The notes under the pieces were generated by a model. That model searched no databases. It was not told the DNA's origin and worked only from the letters and a program-made list of their open reading frames with translations. Positions 35,367-46,757 of a stretch of DNA of 64,000 nucleotides are shown here, one piece after another (position 1 is the stretch's first letter; every line of letters begins with the position of its first letter). The translations under genes and the position numbers were made by a program. The DNA comes from Aphelenchoides besseyi. Lineage: Eukaryota; Nematoda; Chromadorea; Rhabditida; Aphelenchoididae. Location: the NCBI GenBank assembly GCA_024699855.1, contig JAMPIQ010000002.1, forward strand, positions 5,828,001 through 5,892,000. Reading direction: 5' to 3'.

Positions 35367-36350
35367 ATGTTGTTGGCCATTTTGTTGATTCTACCAACCT
35401 GTGCGTTGGCAAGATACGAAGACCGTAAGTAATAATTGTGGATCATGAGTTTGTATATTCGCAGGATATGATCTCAACCAAATGCCCTTTGATTTGAGGC
35501 CTGTACAGAAATTTATTGGACTATGGGTACGTAGTTATATGACTGGAATAGTTCTGTTGTTATCTTTACAGGAACTAGAAAGCTCAAATGGACGTGTTCG
35601 TGATCTGCCAGCACCATCGCTCATCGACTTTTCAATTAACCCGGTGCCTAAATTTGGGGCCCGATCGATGAATATCACGTTAGTCACAGTCTTTTAATCA
35701 TGTAAACTGATTCCGCAAATCTTCAGGCACACTTATTTCGACTCGAGTAAAAACGTAATTCGGTGAGGTTTTTCTGGTTCCTATGAGATTTCTTACCTTG
35801 TTAATTGCAGTTCTGATTACGGTTTTATGCCCGTGAAAAATGCAACACGTCGCGATCCTCGAGTTCACGTTGCGTATCTGACAACGAGCAGTGAAGGTTT
35901 GTTAGTTGAATAAATTTGAGAACTTTTTGCTCAACCCCACTGACTGTACGTTGCTTAGGTTACTCAATGATGGAACAAGGGTTTTCCAAGGACGACAAAC
36001 TTATTTTCCATTTGAAACAATTTCTTCGTCGATCTTTTGATGTCGGAAGTTCGAGTGGAGATCTTCAGATTCGTGAGGTAAGAAATTTTGTAATACCGAT
36101 GACGCAGTTTTCGATCATCGAGTTTCAAAGAACACGCATCGCGTGCAATTGAACAAAGAAGTTGCATTTAATTATTACTCGAAATAGATTAACACGCATC
36201 AAGAATTCAAACGATGATTAATGGCCGGCTTTTCAGTTCGAACGTCAATACGAACTCATCGATTTTCACCATATGATCATGAAAGTGCGCGCCGAAACAG
36301 CCATTGATACGGAGAACTACGTTGCCAATTACAGAAAGATACTCTATTGA
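35367..36350 (+). CDS. Secreted nitrobindin-like (DUF1794) protein
   Basis: Seven exons (35367-35424, 35465-35526, 35572-35678, 35727-35762, 35811-35896, 35959-36077, 36237-36350) close in frame to 193 residues. A signal peptide (MLLAILLILPTCALA) is followed by a beta-barrel domain: PVQKFIGLWELESSNGR, then the SDYGFMPVKNA and VAYLTTSSEG strands, then FERQYELIDFHHMIMK. This layout fits the nitrobindin/THAP4-like heme-binding family, which has several secreted nematode members. Whether heme is bound cannot be told; a histidine pair (FHHM) lies near the C-terminus. Confidence 0.75.
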
Positions 36351-38585
36351 TGTTTCCGTTTAGTTGAATTGTTTTTGTGCATATGAATGTTCGTAATCGA
36401 CGAGTTTAAATTAAAACCTAGTCCCCAGTATCTCGTGGAAAATTACAGCCGTCTTTCTCTGTGACGTCAAATCGTCGTTGCGTGTGGAACGGCTATGAAT
36501 TCGAGTCTGAAGTTGGAAGTTCGTACTCCTTTCTTTCATTTAATGGTCAGAGAAGAGCACGCAACTGGAAGGTTGTGTTTTTCGCATGATTTTGTTGCAC
36601 AAATGAGACCTACAGCGATTCTATTTGCGCAGATTGTCAGCGTAGCAAATTGGTCGAGTACTCGAATTTCTGGCCAAAAGCGAAATTTGACTATGAGGTT
36701 TCTGGAAATGCGGTTGCTAAGAGCTTCCATGCTTCACGACCATCAATTTGAATGAGAAGTCGCCTGCAGTGAGTTCCGGTTCGAAGTCCCACGATTTCAA
36801 TTGAGCGATTCCACGAAATTTGTCGCGCCTTTTAAATTTTAGTACATGGCTCTGCGGATTCTTTAATTTGTCGTCCATTTGGTGGCAAGTTTTCTTGTTC
36901 TGTTCCATTCTCATTTGTCTTCAGATAGCTGCATATCAACGAAGTGGTTCCTTTTTATCATCAAATTAAGCGGTCTGCCTACGCACATTCAACCCACCAA
37001 ATACAATTCGTTTGCCACGATCCGTCTCTCTCATTCATCAAAATCCAAATCCACTGGAACATCAAATCGGCATCTATTTCTTTGTAAGGACCGAAAATAC
37101 GCGTGTGGTTAGTAGTTGAGGGTTGTTTCCTCTCGTTTTCCGCAATTTTCGAGCTCCAAAAGGAGCGGCAGTCGGCCCGAAATTTCTGTCCTTGCGGATT
37201 GTGCAGTTTGGACACCACTAGCGACTTTAAGTGCGTCGTCTTCTCTTTTTTCCAACCGGAACATCTGGTTGAGCCTAAGGCGCCGTTGGATTCTCGCCGT
37301 TGGCGGTCGTTAGAACGGTCGTTCAGATTGTTTTGGGTTCTTGGAGCCATTGGAAGAATCGTAAACAGTGGATAATCTGTAAAAGGCACGAACAACCGCT
37401 AAACGATGAAACTCTCGTAATGTTGCTTTTGGATTAAAAGAGTCGACGAGAGGCGTTTCCGGTCCGCGTGGCCATTGGCGACCTCATTACGCACTCCGTT
37501 CTGTTGGTCTCTTCTTTGACTCTTCTCCACGGCAGTCTCTTTCCTCTCCACGCAAAGAAATTTTTGGCTGTTAACTCTGCTGGAAATTCAATTCGACAAC
37601 ATCACGTTTCATGTACCAGATTTTGATCGCTCTCAAATAGTGTTATCTTTGCTGGCTCACAAAGGATGTCCACGACTATTGCGAAGGAGAGAATTTCGAC
37701 GTTCCAGCAACATCGTTTGAGAGCTTAAACTTCGCAGCGTGTACGTCCTTCGTTGTTCCACTCGAACGACTTTCCGCCATTCCTTTTGCCCGACAAAGTT
37801 GCGGGACTTCTCATCAAAAATTCGGGCCCCATCGTTTTCTTAACTCTGCCAACCACTTTTCTCGAAGTTATGTTCGAAAGTTGCGCGAGTCCTCGAATTT
37901 GAATGAACACATGACTTCTAATTGACTTATGGCTCTGCACTTCATTGGTGTTATTCTTCTGATTTCCATTTCATTAACAAGCATCCAATTCATACGCTCA
38001 CTCGCGCGAACGGTCCAAAGCAAACAAAATCTCTCGGGAGTCATTAGTTCCTTTGTAGTGGGAATTTTTGCAGTTTTTTCCGTCGCGTTCGGTTTGTCGA
38101 CTTGGTAGAAAGTTGAATTGAAAATCTCGAACTCGTGTTTCCATTTCACCTAAAACTTTTAGTGTCACATTAACAAAAGTCTTCACATCCGTTTGTTTTC
38201 TTGAAATTGTTTGTCACGTGTAAGAACAGGAGTCGAATTACAAACATCGTTCCACTGTTGCATGCTCTGTACTCATTTGTTTGTTTGCATGTCATTGACC
38301 TATCAGAAAACATGAATAGAGTTTCGAGCGTAATGTCACGAAATGTTACATCGAAAAGTGGCAACTTCCCTTCAATCGGGCCCATTTGATTCGAGACCCG
38401 ACGATTTGTTGATTTTGGAAGTTCGGGCGGATCAAAAAATTTCGCGGTTGGCCCACGAAATTCGGACGATCGGAGTCATAAAATCGGAAGTGTTACTCAC
38501 ACCTTTTCGCTTTTTGCATTCACGTGTTTTGTTTCGGCTCGAAATAAGGTTGTTTCAGGACTCTCGAATTGCTTCCACTTTCAAG
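36351..38585. other. Gene-poor stretch
   Basis: Short openings occur on both strands (for example 36979-37395 minus and 37116-37313 plus), overlapping each other, without domains or splice partners. Nothing is supported. Confidence 0.45.
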
Positions 38586-38589
38586 GACT

Positions 38590-39090
38590 ATGCCGGTATT
38601 CAAAAAGAAGAAGCAGGAGAAAGCAGCGCCGTTGCCCGATCCATGTGATGGTCCGGTAAAGACGTTGGATAAACGCGTTGGAATGGACTCCTTTCGAGAC
38701 TTTTTCACTTGCAAAGTAAACTATCAATGCTCTTTCCATAAAGGTTTCAATTGGTTTAGAACTTCTGGAAAACGGTTCGAAGAAATCAACAGCAATGTGG
38801 GAAAACGATGTTCGCACAGTAAGTTCGACGAGAAGTGGTCCTTCTATCGAATTCCAATCTCTGGGAGTGTAATCGGGTGTTCGTTAATTTCGATTGTAAT
38901 TGTGCAACTCGTGAACGAATTTGTCGAAAATAAGTTACGTGACGACTAATATTCGCACTGTGGGAAACGCAAAAGAGACTCGGTCACGACGCCAACGGCA
39001 AATTCATGGCCGTCACACACACATTACGAGAAATCTCGACGACACAGTCAACATCTTGGCCTCGAAGTCGATTGTCCTTTGGGCGGAGTC
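38590..39090 (+). pseudogene. Globin-like gene, broken
   Basis: Exon 1 starts MPVFKKKKQEKAAPL and ends FRDFFTCK. Exon 2 reads NFWKTVRRNQQQCGKTMFAQ, closely matching NFYKTIRRQ and GKNMFAR of the intact globin downstream. The next part falls in two frames: ALWETQKRLGHDANGKFMAV in one and RNLDDTVNIL in another, so a frameshift lies near 39025-39040. No exon for the proximal-histidine helix was found. It is a decayed tandem duplicate of the following gene, or a gene with an exon I failed to resolve. Confidence 0.6.
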
Positions 39091-39298
39091 GTAAGTGAAT
39101 TATCGGTAACCGGTCGACTTTCACACCGTTTCGTATTTTCCTGTGCTTTTAAACCACAAGACATCAAAATCCAGTTTTTACGTGCTTCAAAACATCCGAC
39201 TAGTCGGTTAATTTCCACCTTAATATTCCCGCTCTGGTTAATTGTTGAATGAGAAAAGGTCGTTCTGCCCGAGATGTTTTAAACATTAGCTTTGTCTT

Positions 39299-40300
39299 AT
39301 GGGATGCAACTCTAGCAAAAACGCAGTTGTAAATGACGAACCTGCTGATTCAAAGGCCAAAGGAGCAAATGGAAAGGAAACAGCTGACAACAGTGGGGTC
39401 CCTAAACTGGACGCGCGATTGGAATTCGATAGTTACCGCTCGTTCTTTACGCTCAAAAATTTCTATAAAACAATTCGAAGACAAGAAGTTGAGAGTGGTA
39501 AAAACATGTTTGCAAGGTGTGATTCCAACTCCTTAAAAATGCATCTTCAGTTTAATCTTATGTCATTTACAGATTTCTTAAATCAAATCCGGGACATCGC
39601 TCACGGTACGCAAAACTCAAGAATGCCCCCGAAGAGATCACAGCACAGTGTTCGGACACTGGATTCGAGACACTCTCTGCCCAGTACCTTAAAGTAAGTC
39701 CAACTTCTGTACCATTGCCAACCAATCATTCAACTGTCCGTAAAAGCGAAGATCTTTGCGCTCCGAAAACGTTTGTTAATCCTTTGGTAATTACGGTTGA
39801 GTTGCTTCTTTTGGCGCTTTCAATTTCGCCAAACGAGGAGATTAGCCAATTGCTCAGAAATTCGGATGAAAGTCTCTAACTGAGAATATTAATTCTGACT
39901 TTTACGGTCATTGACCCTGCTCTTAACATCAATATTAACTTTTTTATACGACACCAATTGTGTTCAATACTCCAGTAATAGATTTCTTTTGAAGGTGTTT
40001 GATGATGTTATCACGGCACTCGAAGAGCAAAGCGAAGATGCTTCTGAAGCGATCAAAATACTCACATCAATCGGAAAGATGCATCGTTCGAAAGTCGGTT
40101 TTCGTACAGCAATTAGCGTTTTGAATACAAGCTTTCAGGGAGTCCAAATGCAATTGGATGATTTTCGACAAATGGAAGAACCATTCCTCAAAATGGTCAG
40201 CGACGTTCTAATGGATCGCTACAACGATAAGGCAGAGATGCTGTTTCGGAAATTTTTCGAGTTCTGTTTGAAATATCTGAAAGAAGGCTTTAGCTCTTAA
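39299..40300 (+). CDS. Globin with N-myristoylation signal
   Basis: Three exons (39299-39516, 39573-39693, 39995-40300) encode about 214 residues. The start MGCNSSKNAVV is a strong N-myristoylation and palmitoylation motif, so membrane attachment is expected, as for some nematode neuroglobin-like GLB proteins. The globin fold reads through FYKTIRRQEVESGKNMFARF, LKSNPGHRSRYAKLKNAP, then the E helix (ETLSAQYLKVFDDVITAL) and the F helix with proximal His in LTSIGKMHRSKVG. The G and H helices follow (EEPFLKMVSDVLMDRY, AEMLFRKFFEFCLKYL). CD1 appears to be Tyr, not Phe. An in-frame 45-bp segment at about 40094-40138 looks like a spliceable mini-intron. Confidence 0.8.
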
Positions 40301-40872
40301 GTTGTTTAAATATCTGACAATTCGAACGACGATCACAATCGTCCTTATCAAAAACGGGCATTTTCCTTTTCATTTCTAACTCATGCTTCTCCAATTATGT
40401 ACAGATCTTATCCAACAACTTCGACGTTATGATTTGTAACTTTCTATTAAACACAATGGAAATAAATGATTTTCGATTTTTAATCCGAAAATCGCCAACT
40501 CGGAGATCAACTGAAGACCTTGAGGAATTCGAGCAAACTCGAGGTCGTTGAATTGAGATCGAAAAGTCTCATTGAAGAGGGTCAATCGCTTCCACTCTTG
40601 ACTCTCAACATCGCTTGTTTCCAAGCAGTTTGCCACAACTCGTCGAAAGTCACAACAAACTGCTTTTTACCATTACGCACCCAATATCTCAACTTCGTAA
40701 GCGTAAAATACGATCAGAACGGTCGACTGTGTTTGAACTCTTGACGGAAAATCAAAAGCACAACATTTTTTAGAGTCGATTGAGTAAACTCGATAAGTGG
40801 CCGAAATTAGAAGGTTTTTTAAACTTAAACGGTTTCGTTGATTTGATTAACTTTTAAAGAAGAAAGGACACT

Positions 40873-40880
40873 TATATAAA
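40873..40880 (+). promoter_or_regulatory. TATA-like box
   Basis: TATATAAA just upstream of the start codon at 40885. This is too close for an ordinary promoter unless translation starts later or the leader is trans-spliced, so its role is open. Confidence 0.3.
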
Positions 40881-40884
40881 GAGT

Positions 40885-41251
40885 ATGAGTAAAACAGGTT
40901 CGTTGGTACGAAAATCTAATAAACCAATTTAGCGATCAATAATCACGACCATCAAAATGAGCAGAATTTTGTGCGAAGTTCGAACAGAAAGTCGATTTCC
41001 TTCAACAAGAAATCTCAACAACCACTTTCTATCAAACAATATTCCCGTCTCTAGTTGGACCAGAACGTTTCCGCGAATCGATTATGGTTGATGGTGAGGT
41101 GACTATTCTGCTCATTTGTTGTCTTTCAGAACCAGTAGCCGTTCCCACAGATTCAAATGTTCGTGGTTCTGAACGAATTGCGCAATTATGCGAAAATAGT
41201 TTTACAAGCTTAGAACGAATTCGTAATGTGATTTTGAGTCCGAAGAATTGA
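40885..41251 (+). CDS. Small unknown protein, three exons
   Basis: Exons 40885-40897, 40965-41093 and 41130-41251 join in frame to 87 residues. The 13-bp first exon encodes MSKT and was chosen because the main exon has a stop directly before its acceptor (gcag). The protein is helical-looking and hydrophilic, with KFEQKVDFLQQEI, then FYQTIFPSLVGPERFRES, ending RIRNVILSPKN. No family recognised. It may be a small subunit of a larger complex. Confidence 0.55.
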
Positions 41252-41383
41252 TGTTGAAAATGGCTTTCTAACTTCAACTCCGAGGACGAAAAGAAAACAA
41301 ATTGGCGATGGATAAAAGCTTGTAATCAACCCTCTTTATTCTGAGAATTCGATTTGAACATTCACTTCTATTTGCGATAAAAC

Positions 41384-42498
41384 CTATTTGTCTGATGGGA
41401 ATCCTGCGGGATAATTGTACGGATCCTGTTGCTCTTTTTGTTCACGAATTGGCGGCGTGTTGACCATCCGTTGGAAACGTTCTCGATCGTTCTCCGTGAT
41501 TACGACCTGTCGGTTGTTCGAATTCGTAGTTAATCGATAGTTTCCTTCGTTTGTTGTACTAAAGAAAACGATCAGACAACAAAACGTCTCTCGTGCTTAC
41601 ACCGGACCGTTTATTACTTGAAAGAGCGTAACCAAAAGGAATAGAACAAAATAGAAAAAGATCACTCGGTTCACGATTGACCAATTGACTTTGAAAGCAT
41701 TTTCAAACGGATACCTAGAAACAAAGTTGACTACTAAGCTGAAATAGATCACTGACTTTTTTTCATGTTCGCGTGAAAATTGCTGCCAACGGTAAACTCG
41801 TTGTCTCGTGAAATCATCGGAATTGGAATATCGATTGTTACGATTCTTGGCAAACTCTTCGTATATTCGTTGTCGTGCTTGTTTCATTTCCTCTTCGAAC
41901 TCCTGTCGTGTTTGACTGCGTGGACGTTGTGTGAATTGTCGAAAAATCTGAATCTTTTAGTCGTAATCAAAAGTTATTGAAAACTGACTCGTTCAAATTC
42001 TTTCGGATCGAAGTTCGCTTCTGAACGACCACTTTGTTGATAGGTTCGCTGATAAGATTGTCCTTTAGAGAAGTCGGAACGTGGCCGCGCAGACTCCCAA
42101 TTAGACCACTGTTGAGAGTTCCAGGCTGATGGCCGATCGAAAGTAAAACCCGCATCGTAGTTTTGCCGTTTGTCGTGATCGTAGAGAACATCGTAGGCTT
42201 CTTTGACTTCGAGGAATCGTTGAGAGTCGCCATCAACTCTATCGGGATGATACTGAAATCAAACGAATAGCTCACAAGTTCGAGATGAAAACTACCTTTT
42301 TAGAGAGAATAATAAACGCATCTTTTATTTCCTTGGACGTAGCCGTTCGTGAGACGCCCAGTACTTCGTAGTAGTCACTAAAACAATAAAATGAGGTCTT
42401 GGGTACGAAGTGGAAACAAGCCGTTTTCCAGTCGTTGCGAAGCATCGTAATTGTGGCTGGCGGCAACATCGAACTCGTGTTGTTAACGTACTCAACAT
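41384..42498 (-). CDS. DnaJ-domain membrane protein B
   Basis: The N-terminus MLSTLTTRVRCCRQPQLRCF resembles a mitochondrial presequence. The J domain begins DYYEVLGVSRTATSKEIKDA and carries the HPD motif in KYHPDRVDGD, then FLEVKEAYDVLYD. An Arg/Gln-rich linker follows, then one membrane segment (IVNRVIFFYFVLFLLVTLF) and a polar tail ending FPSDK. J proteins stimulate Hsp70 ATPase; a single C-terminal membrane span suits an organelle-membrane co-chaperone of DNAJC30 type. The join between exon 1 and the J-domain exon does not keep frame with a good GT donor, so the N-terminus is uncertain. It lies 131 bp downstream of DnaJ gene A. Confidence 0.78.
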
Positions 42499-42629
42499 GA
42501 AGTCATCGATTCTGAACCTTCTGCTTATCTCTTTCCAACATTTGCTTAGATAAAAATACGATGTAAACATTAGTCAAAATAAACTGGCAACGTGTAATGA
42601 AACAATCTATTTATTAGCTTAATCTCAAA

Positions 42630-43245
42630 TCAACCAACTTCTTTTTGTGTACGTTTCTTTTGTCGTGCTTTCAGTCGGTAAATGTAAATCAAATTTATAC
42701 CTAACAGAACGAAGACGAACACCAGAAAAGCAAAAGCAGCTTTACGGTTTGCTTTTTCCTGTTCGTAAACCGCGCCAGGATCGTAGAAATGACCATAACG
42801 AGAAGAAGGATCATTCACAATCTGCATTTCCTCTCTTCTCGTATTGGAAGCCCGTGATCGTTGAGTGCTCTTTCCACTGTAGGAACGACCAATGTAATTC
42901 TCCGGGTCAATCTCGAAAGTCCGGTCGTAGAGACTTCGCGAAGATTCATCACGCAGCACATCGTACGCTTCTTTTAAGTCCAGAAAACGTTCCGTGTTTT
43001 CGTTTCCAACATCTGGATGATGCTGGAACAACTTCGTAGACGACGAAATTAAGCTCGAAATACCTTTTTAGAAAGCTCATAGAAAGCGGCCTTGATTTCC
43101 GTAGCCGATGCATCTTTTGACACGCCGAGTATTTCGTAGTATTTCCTTAACGGGAACAGAATAACATCACTAATTTGCCATGAACTTACTTTGGCATCGT
43201 GGATAGGCGGCGAACAGCGAAAGAGAAGATTTTAGTCGACTGCAT
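42630..43245 (-). CDS. DnaJ-domain membrane protein A
   Basis: Exon 1 (43190-43245) encodes MQSTKIFSFAVRRLSTMP, a presequence-like basic start. The next exons carry the J domain: KYYEILGVSKDASATEIKAA, then HHPDVGNENTERFLDLKEAY with the HPD motif intact. The C-terminus has one membrane segment (AAFAFLVFVFVLLGINLIYI) and a basic tail (ARQKKRTQKEVG). It shares domain order and start pattern with gene B directly downstream, so the pair arose by tandem duplication. A Hsp70 co-chaperone role at the mitochondrial inner membrane is likely from layout, not proven. Confidence 0.82.
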
Positions 43246-43299
43246 CCCGCATTTTAAAATCTTGATTCTTTTACAAATTCTATCGCAATATTTTTGTCT

Positions 43300-43530
43300 G
43301 GAATTATGAACATCGTAATGCCAAGATTTCCGCTGAAAAGATCACGTTGAGAGTTGAATTACTGAGCAGCAGTCGACCAATCGACGGTGTTGGGATCGAC
43401 CACAAGAACATCAAATTTTCTTTCCGTCAACTTCAATGTCCACAAAACACAGCAGTCCGACGTTTTAATGTCGACGTCAAATTAGAAGTTGTTGGCGGAT
43501 TACGTGGACGGTTGCAATAATGACATTTTG
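43300..43530 (+). other. Uncertain coding-like stretch
   Basis: One frame stays open from a stop near 43263 to 43523 without an ATG early enough, reading NAKISAEKITLRVELLSS and FNVDVKLEVVGGLRGRLQ. It could be a terminal exon or chance. No partner exon was found. Confidence 0.2.
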
Positions 43531-44210
43531 TTCTACTTCCGGCTTTATCTTCCGTACCTTTAAAGATGATCGGGTGCATATGGAAGGTTGAAAAAGATTC
43601 GAAATCTCCAACAGCAATTTCATTTTGTTTATTGCACCTCGTCAACCATATGGTTTTTGTTTTTGCTCCTCAAAACGAATTGCGTGCTTTGCGAACTTAC
43701 AAAACAGCGGAAGTTCACTTGTGAATCGGATGCGGAGGTTGAACGCGTGTTCTCAACTCCTCGAACAACATTTAATGTGCAAAAGTGAACGACATTTTCT
43801 TTTCATTTACAGTTCAATTCGCGCGACGTTACAGTAGTAACATCAAACAAATGGTTTCTGGTTGAGGAGTTCCGGTGGACGTCGAATCAAACCGGAAGTG
43901 TTCAGGAGAACTCTTCGTCTTCCATTTCAACTTCAAAACAAAACTCGAAGAGCAGGTGGAACCGTTCATTGTCCCGTCCCTCCTTCTTTGTCCTCTCGTT
44001 TCCCTTACGCGCTAACCTGCGAATTTCCAACGTTCAACCAATTACCTTTTTTCGTTTTTCGAATTCCAATTAAACGTCGCTTTTATTAGCTTTCAGTTAT
44101 TTGTGAGTGTTTCAACGTTTGTTACGGAAATCAACGTTGGTTAAGGCGCGTCAGACGGTTTTGGATCATGCGGTCTTTTATTCAAATTTCGAATTCATTT
44201 TCCACTTCTC

Positions 44211-44220
44211 GTTTTTCAGT
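44211..44220 (+). promoter_or_regulatory. Candidate trans-splice acceptor
   Basis: A T-rich tract ending in TTTTTCAG lies about 12 bp before the chosen start codon of the esterase gene, with no upstream exon needed for coding. In nematodes this is the usual place for spliced-leader addition. Confidence 0.4.
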
Positions 44221-44230
44221 CAGAATGCGG

Positions 44231-46526
44231 ATGGGGAGTTGCAAGAGCAAAACAGCACCGTTAGTCCATTTGCCGTACGGTGATGTCAAAGGAAAACGCT
44301 TAATCTTGGCGAATGGTCAAGAGATAAACGCATTTCTGGGAATTCCGTATGCCAAACAACCTCAACGATTTCAAGTTGGTTAACAACTGTACGCTAATTG
44401 ATTGCTGCCTTCAGAAACCCGAGCTTCCCGATCCGTGGCCGGAAGTTTTAATTGCTCAAAAACATCGTTCGCGTCCAATTCAACGAGAATTTTTCTGGGA
44501 TTCTTACGACGTTGGTGTTCCGGTCAGTGAGGATTGTTTGCACCTCAACGTCATTGCACCGGCACATAAAAACAAGAGCTATCCGGTAATTTAAGATCGG
44601 CGGACTCATAACATGTAATGGTTTACAGGATGGTTATGCGGTTCTTGTGTTCATTCACGGCGGGTAAAACTGAAATTCTCTTTTAGTTCACGATAATTTA
44701 GTGGATTTGCTATGGACTCAGCAGCGAAATATAATTACAAGAAGATTGCTCGGTATGATTGTTTGCTTGTTGGTGCTCTTAAGCTCTGATTTAGAACATT
44801 AGTTTGTCGAGATATAATCGTCGTAACGGTGGAATACAGGTGAGAATGAGAAGAATGTTAACAATTAGTTTATAGTTTAGACTTGGTTATTTGGGTTTCT
44901 TTTGTCTTGATGACAAGTACTGTAAAGGGAACTTTGGATTGTTCGATCAAGTCATGGCTCTTCGATTCGTCAAAGAACACATTGGAGTATTTGGTGGAAA
45001 TCCGAACGAAATTACATGTTCTGGTCAATCGGCGGGATCTTGTTCAGTTGATTTGTTAGCAATATCGCCGCTTACAAGAGGTCGACGATTCGTTTTGTTG
45101 GTCCTCTGAAATGTTTGATTTCAGATCTTTTCGATCGAGTTTTTTTGATGGCCGGTTTCTCGGAGAATAGTTGGGCAATTACAAACAAGTCGGTAATCGT
45201 TGAATTTTGTCGCAAAAAAGCAATCAAATTGGGATTCAAACGACTACATGACTGTATGAATAAGCATTACATTCATGCAAACAATCTTTTCTTCAGCTGT
45301 TGAGTGGACAGAGGAAGAAAATGTCGAGTGCATCAACTACCTGCGTACCTTACCTGCTTCATGTTTTGCAATGTCGATGATAGGTAACAGTATTCACTTG
45401 TATATGCTAATCCTTCCGTTTAGGAGATAGTTCGGTGATTGATGAACTCTCTTTGAAGATCACTCCTGTTCTTGACGACGAACTTCTACCCAGACCGTTG
45501 AAACAGTTACGATTGGAAACCCCACCAAAAACTACGATGTGCGGAATAACGAAGTAAGCAATCAAAACAAAATCCCAACTAAACAATGTTTTTAGGCATG
45601 AAGGTCTTTTATTTTGTAGGTTTTGTTGAAGAAGGCTTATCTATCGTTTCATTTAGTGGCATTAGCACGAAGAAAAGCTGACAAACGACTTTTGGAATAC
45701 TGCGAATTCCGTGTTGGTCAAATAATCGATGCAGTTGCTGAACGTAAAGATTTGCACTCAAACATAACTCTGTCAGCGTATCGTGAACTGTACGGAATCA
45801 ACGATAGCTTAAGAAAGAACAAACGTGAGACTCAACTTACATGTGTGAACGTAAAAACTTTATCCTCTTGACCATCATAATTAATTCTTGCAGATTCTTT
45901 CCGATATGATAAACAATATTGCTATTGAGCTGCACGTTCGACGTAATGTAAATGCTGGAGGTGTGTGCTATCGTTATTCCTTCGACCATTACAATCCGAC
46001 CATCACAACTGCTCTGAATTTGATGCTCCCTTTTTGTGGTAAGTAAATGGTGGCTCGTAGCAACCGAAACGTGTTTATCTTTGTCGGGAATAACATCCGC
46101 ACTATATGACGTAATGTTTTCAAACTTTTGAAGCCATCTTTTGTTCACATTAGCAGAATCCATTTAAGGTGCAACTCATGGCATGGAATTGTCGTACATT
46201 TTTGACATCAACATTTTCGTCACTCCGTACTATCGAACAAAAGCAGATCGTCGAGTTTCGAATTTCATGTCGAAAATAATCGCGAATTTCGTTAAGTGAG
46301 TTAAAATGCATTGATCTAACAAGAAGTATTATGGTTGTGCAGGTTTGGAAATCCGAATGGCACTGGTTCTACGGATGAGATCGATTTGAACTGGAAACCT
46401 GCAACGGCCGACAATCCATCTCGACATCTTTGTATTCGTGACAATCCAATAATGAAAGAAGAAATGGACAACACGCGCGCTCTTAGGCTTCTTCCACTTC
46501 TCGATGCATACACTCATCCAAATTAG
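44231..46526 (+). CDS. Carboxylesterase/cholinesterase-family enzyme
   Basis: A multi-exon gene of the alpha/beta-hydrolase type. The start MGSCKSKTAPLVHLPYG suits N-myristoylation. Family marks in order: GIPYAKQPQRF, EDCLHLNVIAP, oxyanion-hole HGGGFAMDSA, VTVEYRLGYLGFF, catalytic serine in GQSAGSC, acidic residue in KHEGLLF, and histidine in GATHGMELSYIFD. All three catalytic positions are present, so it is probably active on esters. Some middle exon borders (45260-45320 and 45590-45640) are unsure. The last codons come from an inserted Tc1-like element: LLDAY then THPN and a TAG stop inside the transposon end. Without the insertion the frame would run LLDAYCCTIAA to a stop. Confidence 0.83.
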
Positions 46527-46757
46527 TACAAATACCTCCTCTGTTTGTGAAGAAACTTTGCGGGTATTTGTTTGATTTCTCACAAATTTGGTCTGCATGC
46601 TTATTAGACATTACAACGCGATTGCTAAAAATTTGGGACCATTTGGACAACTTTAAAAGAAGTTACAGCTAATCAAAGATTTTCGACTTCTAAGTTAGTA
46701 TAAATACCCTTGAGTCTATTGCAGATTTTATTGAGTGAGTGCGTAGAGAACATATAT

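Noticed and set aside
36979..37395. 138-codon minus-strand frame
   Set aside because: Overlapped by plus-strand frames of similar length; composition is low in hydrophobic residues and no family is visible.
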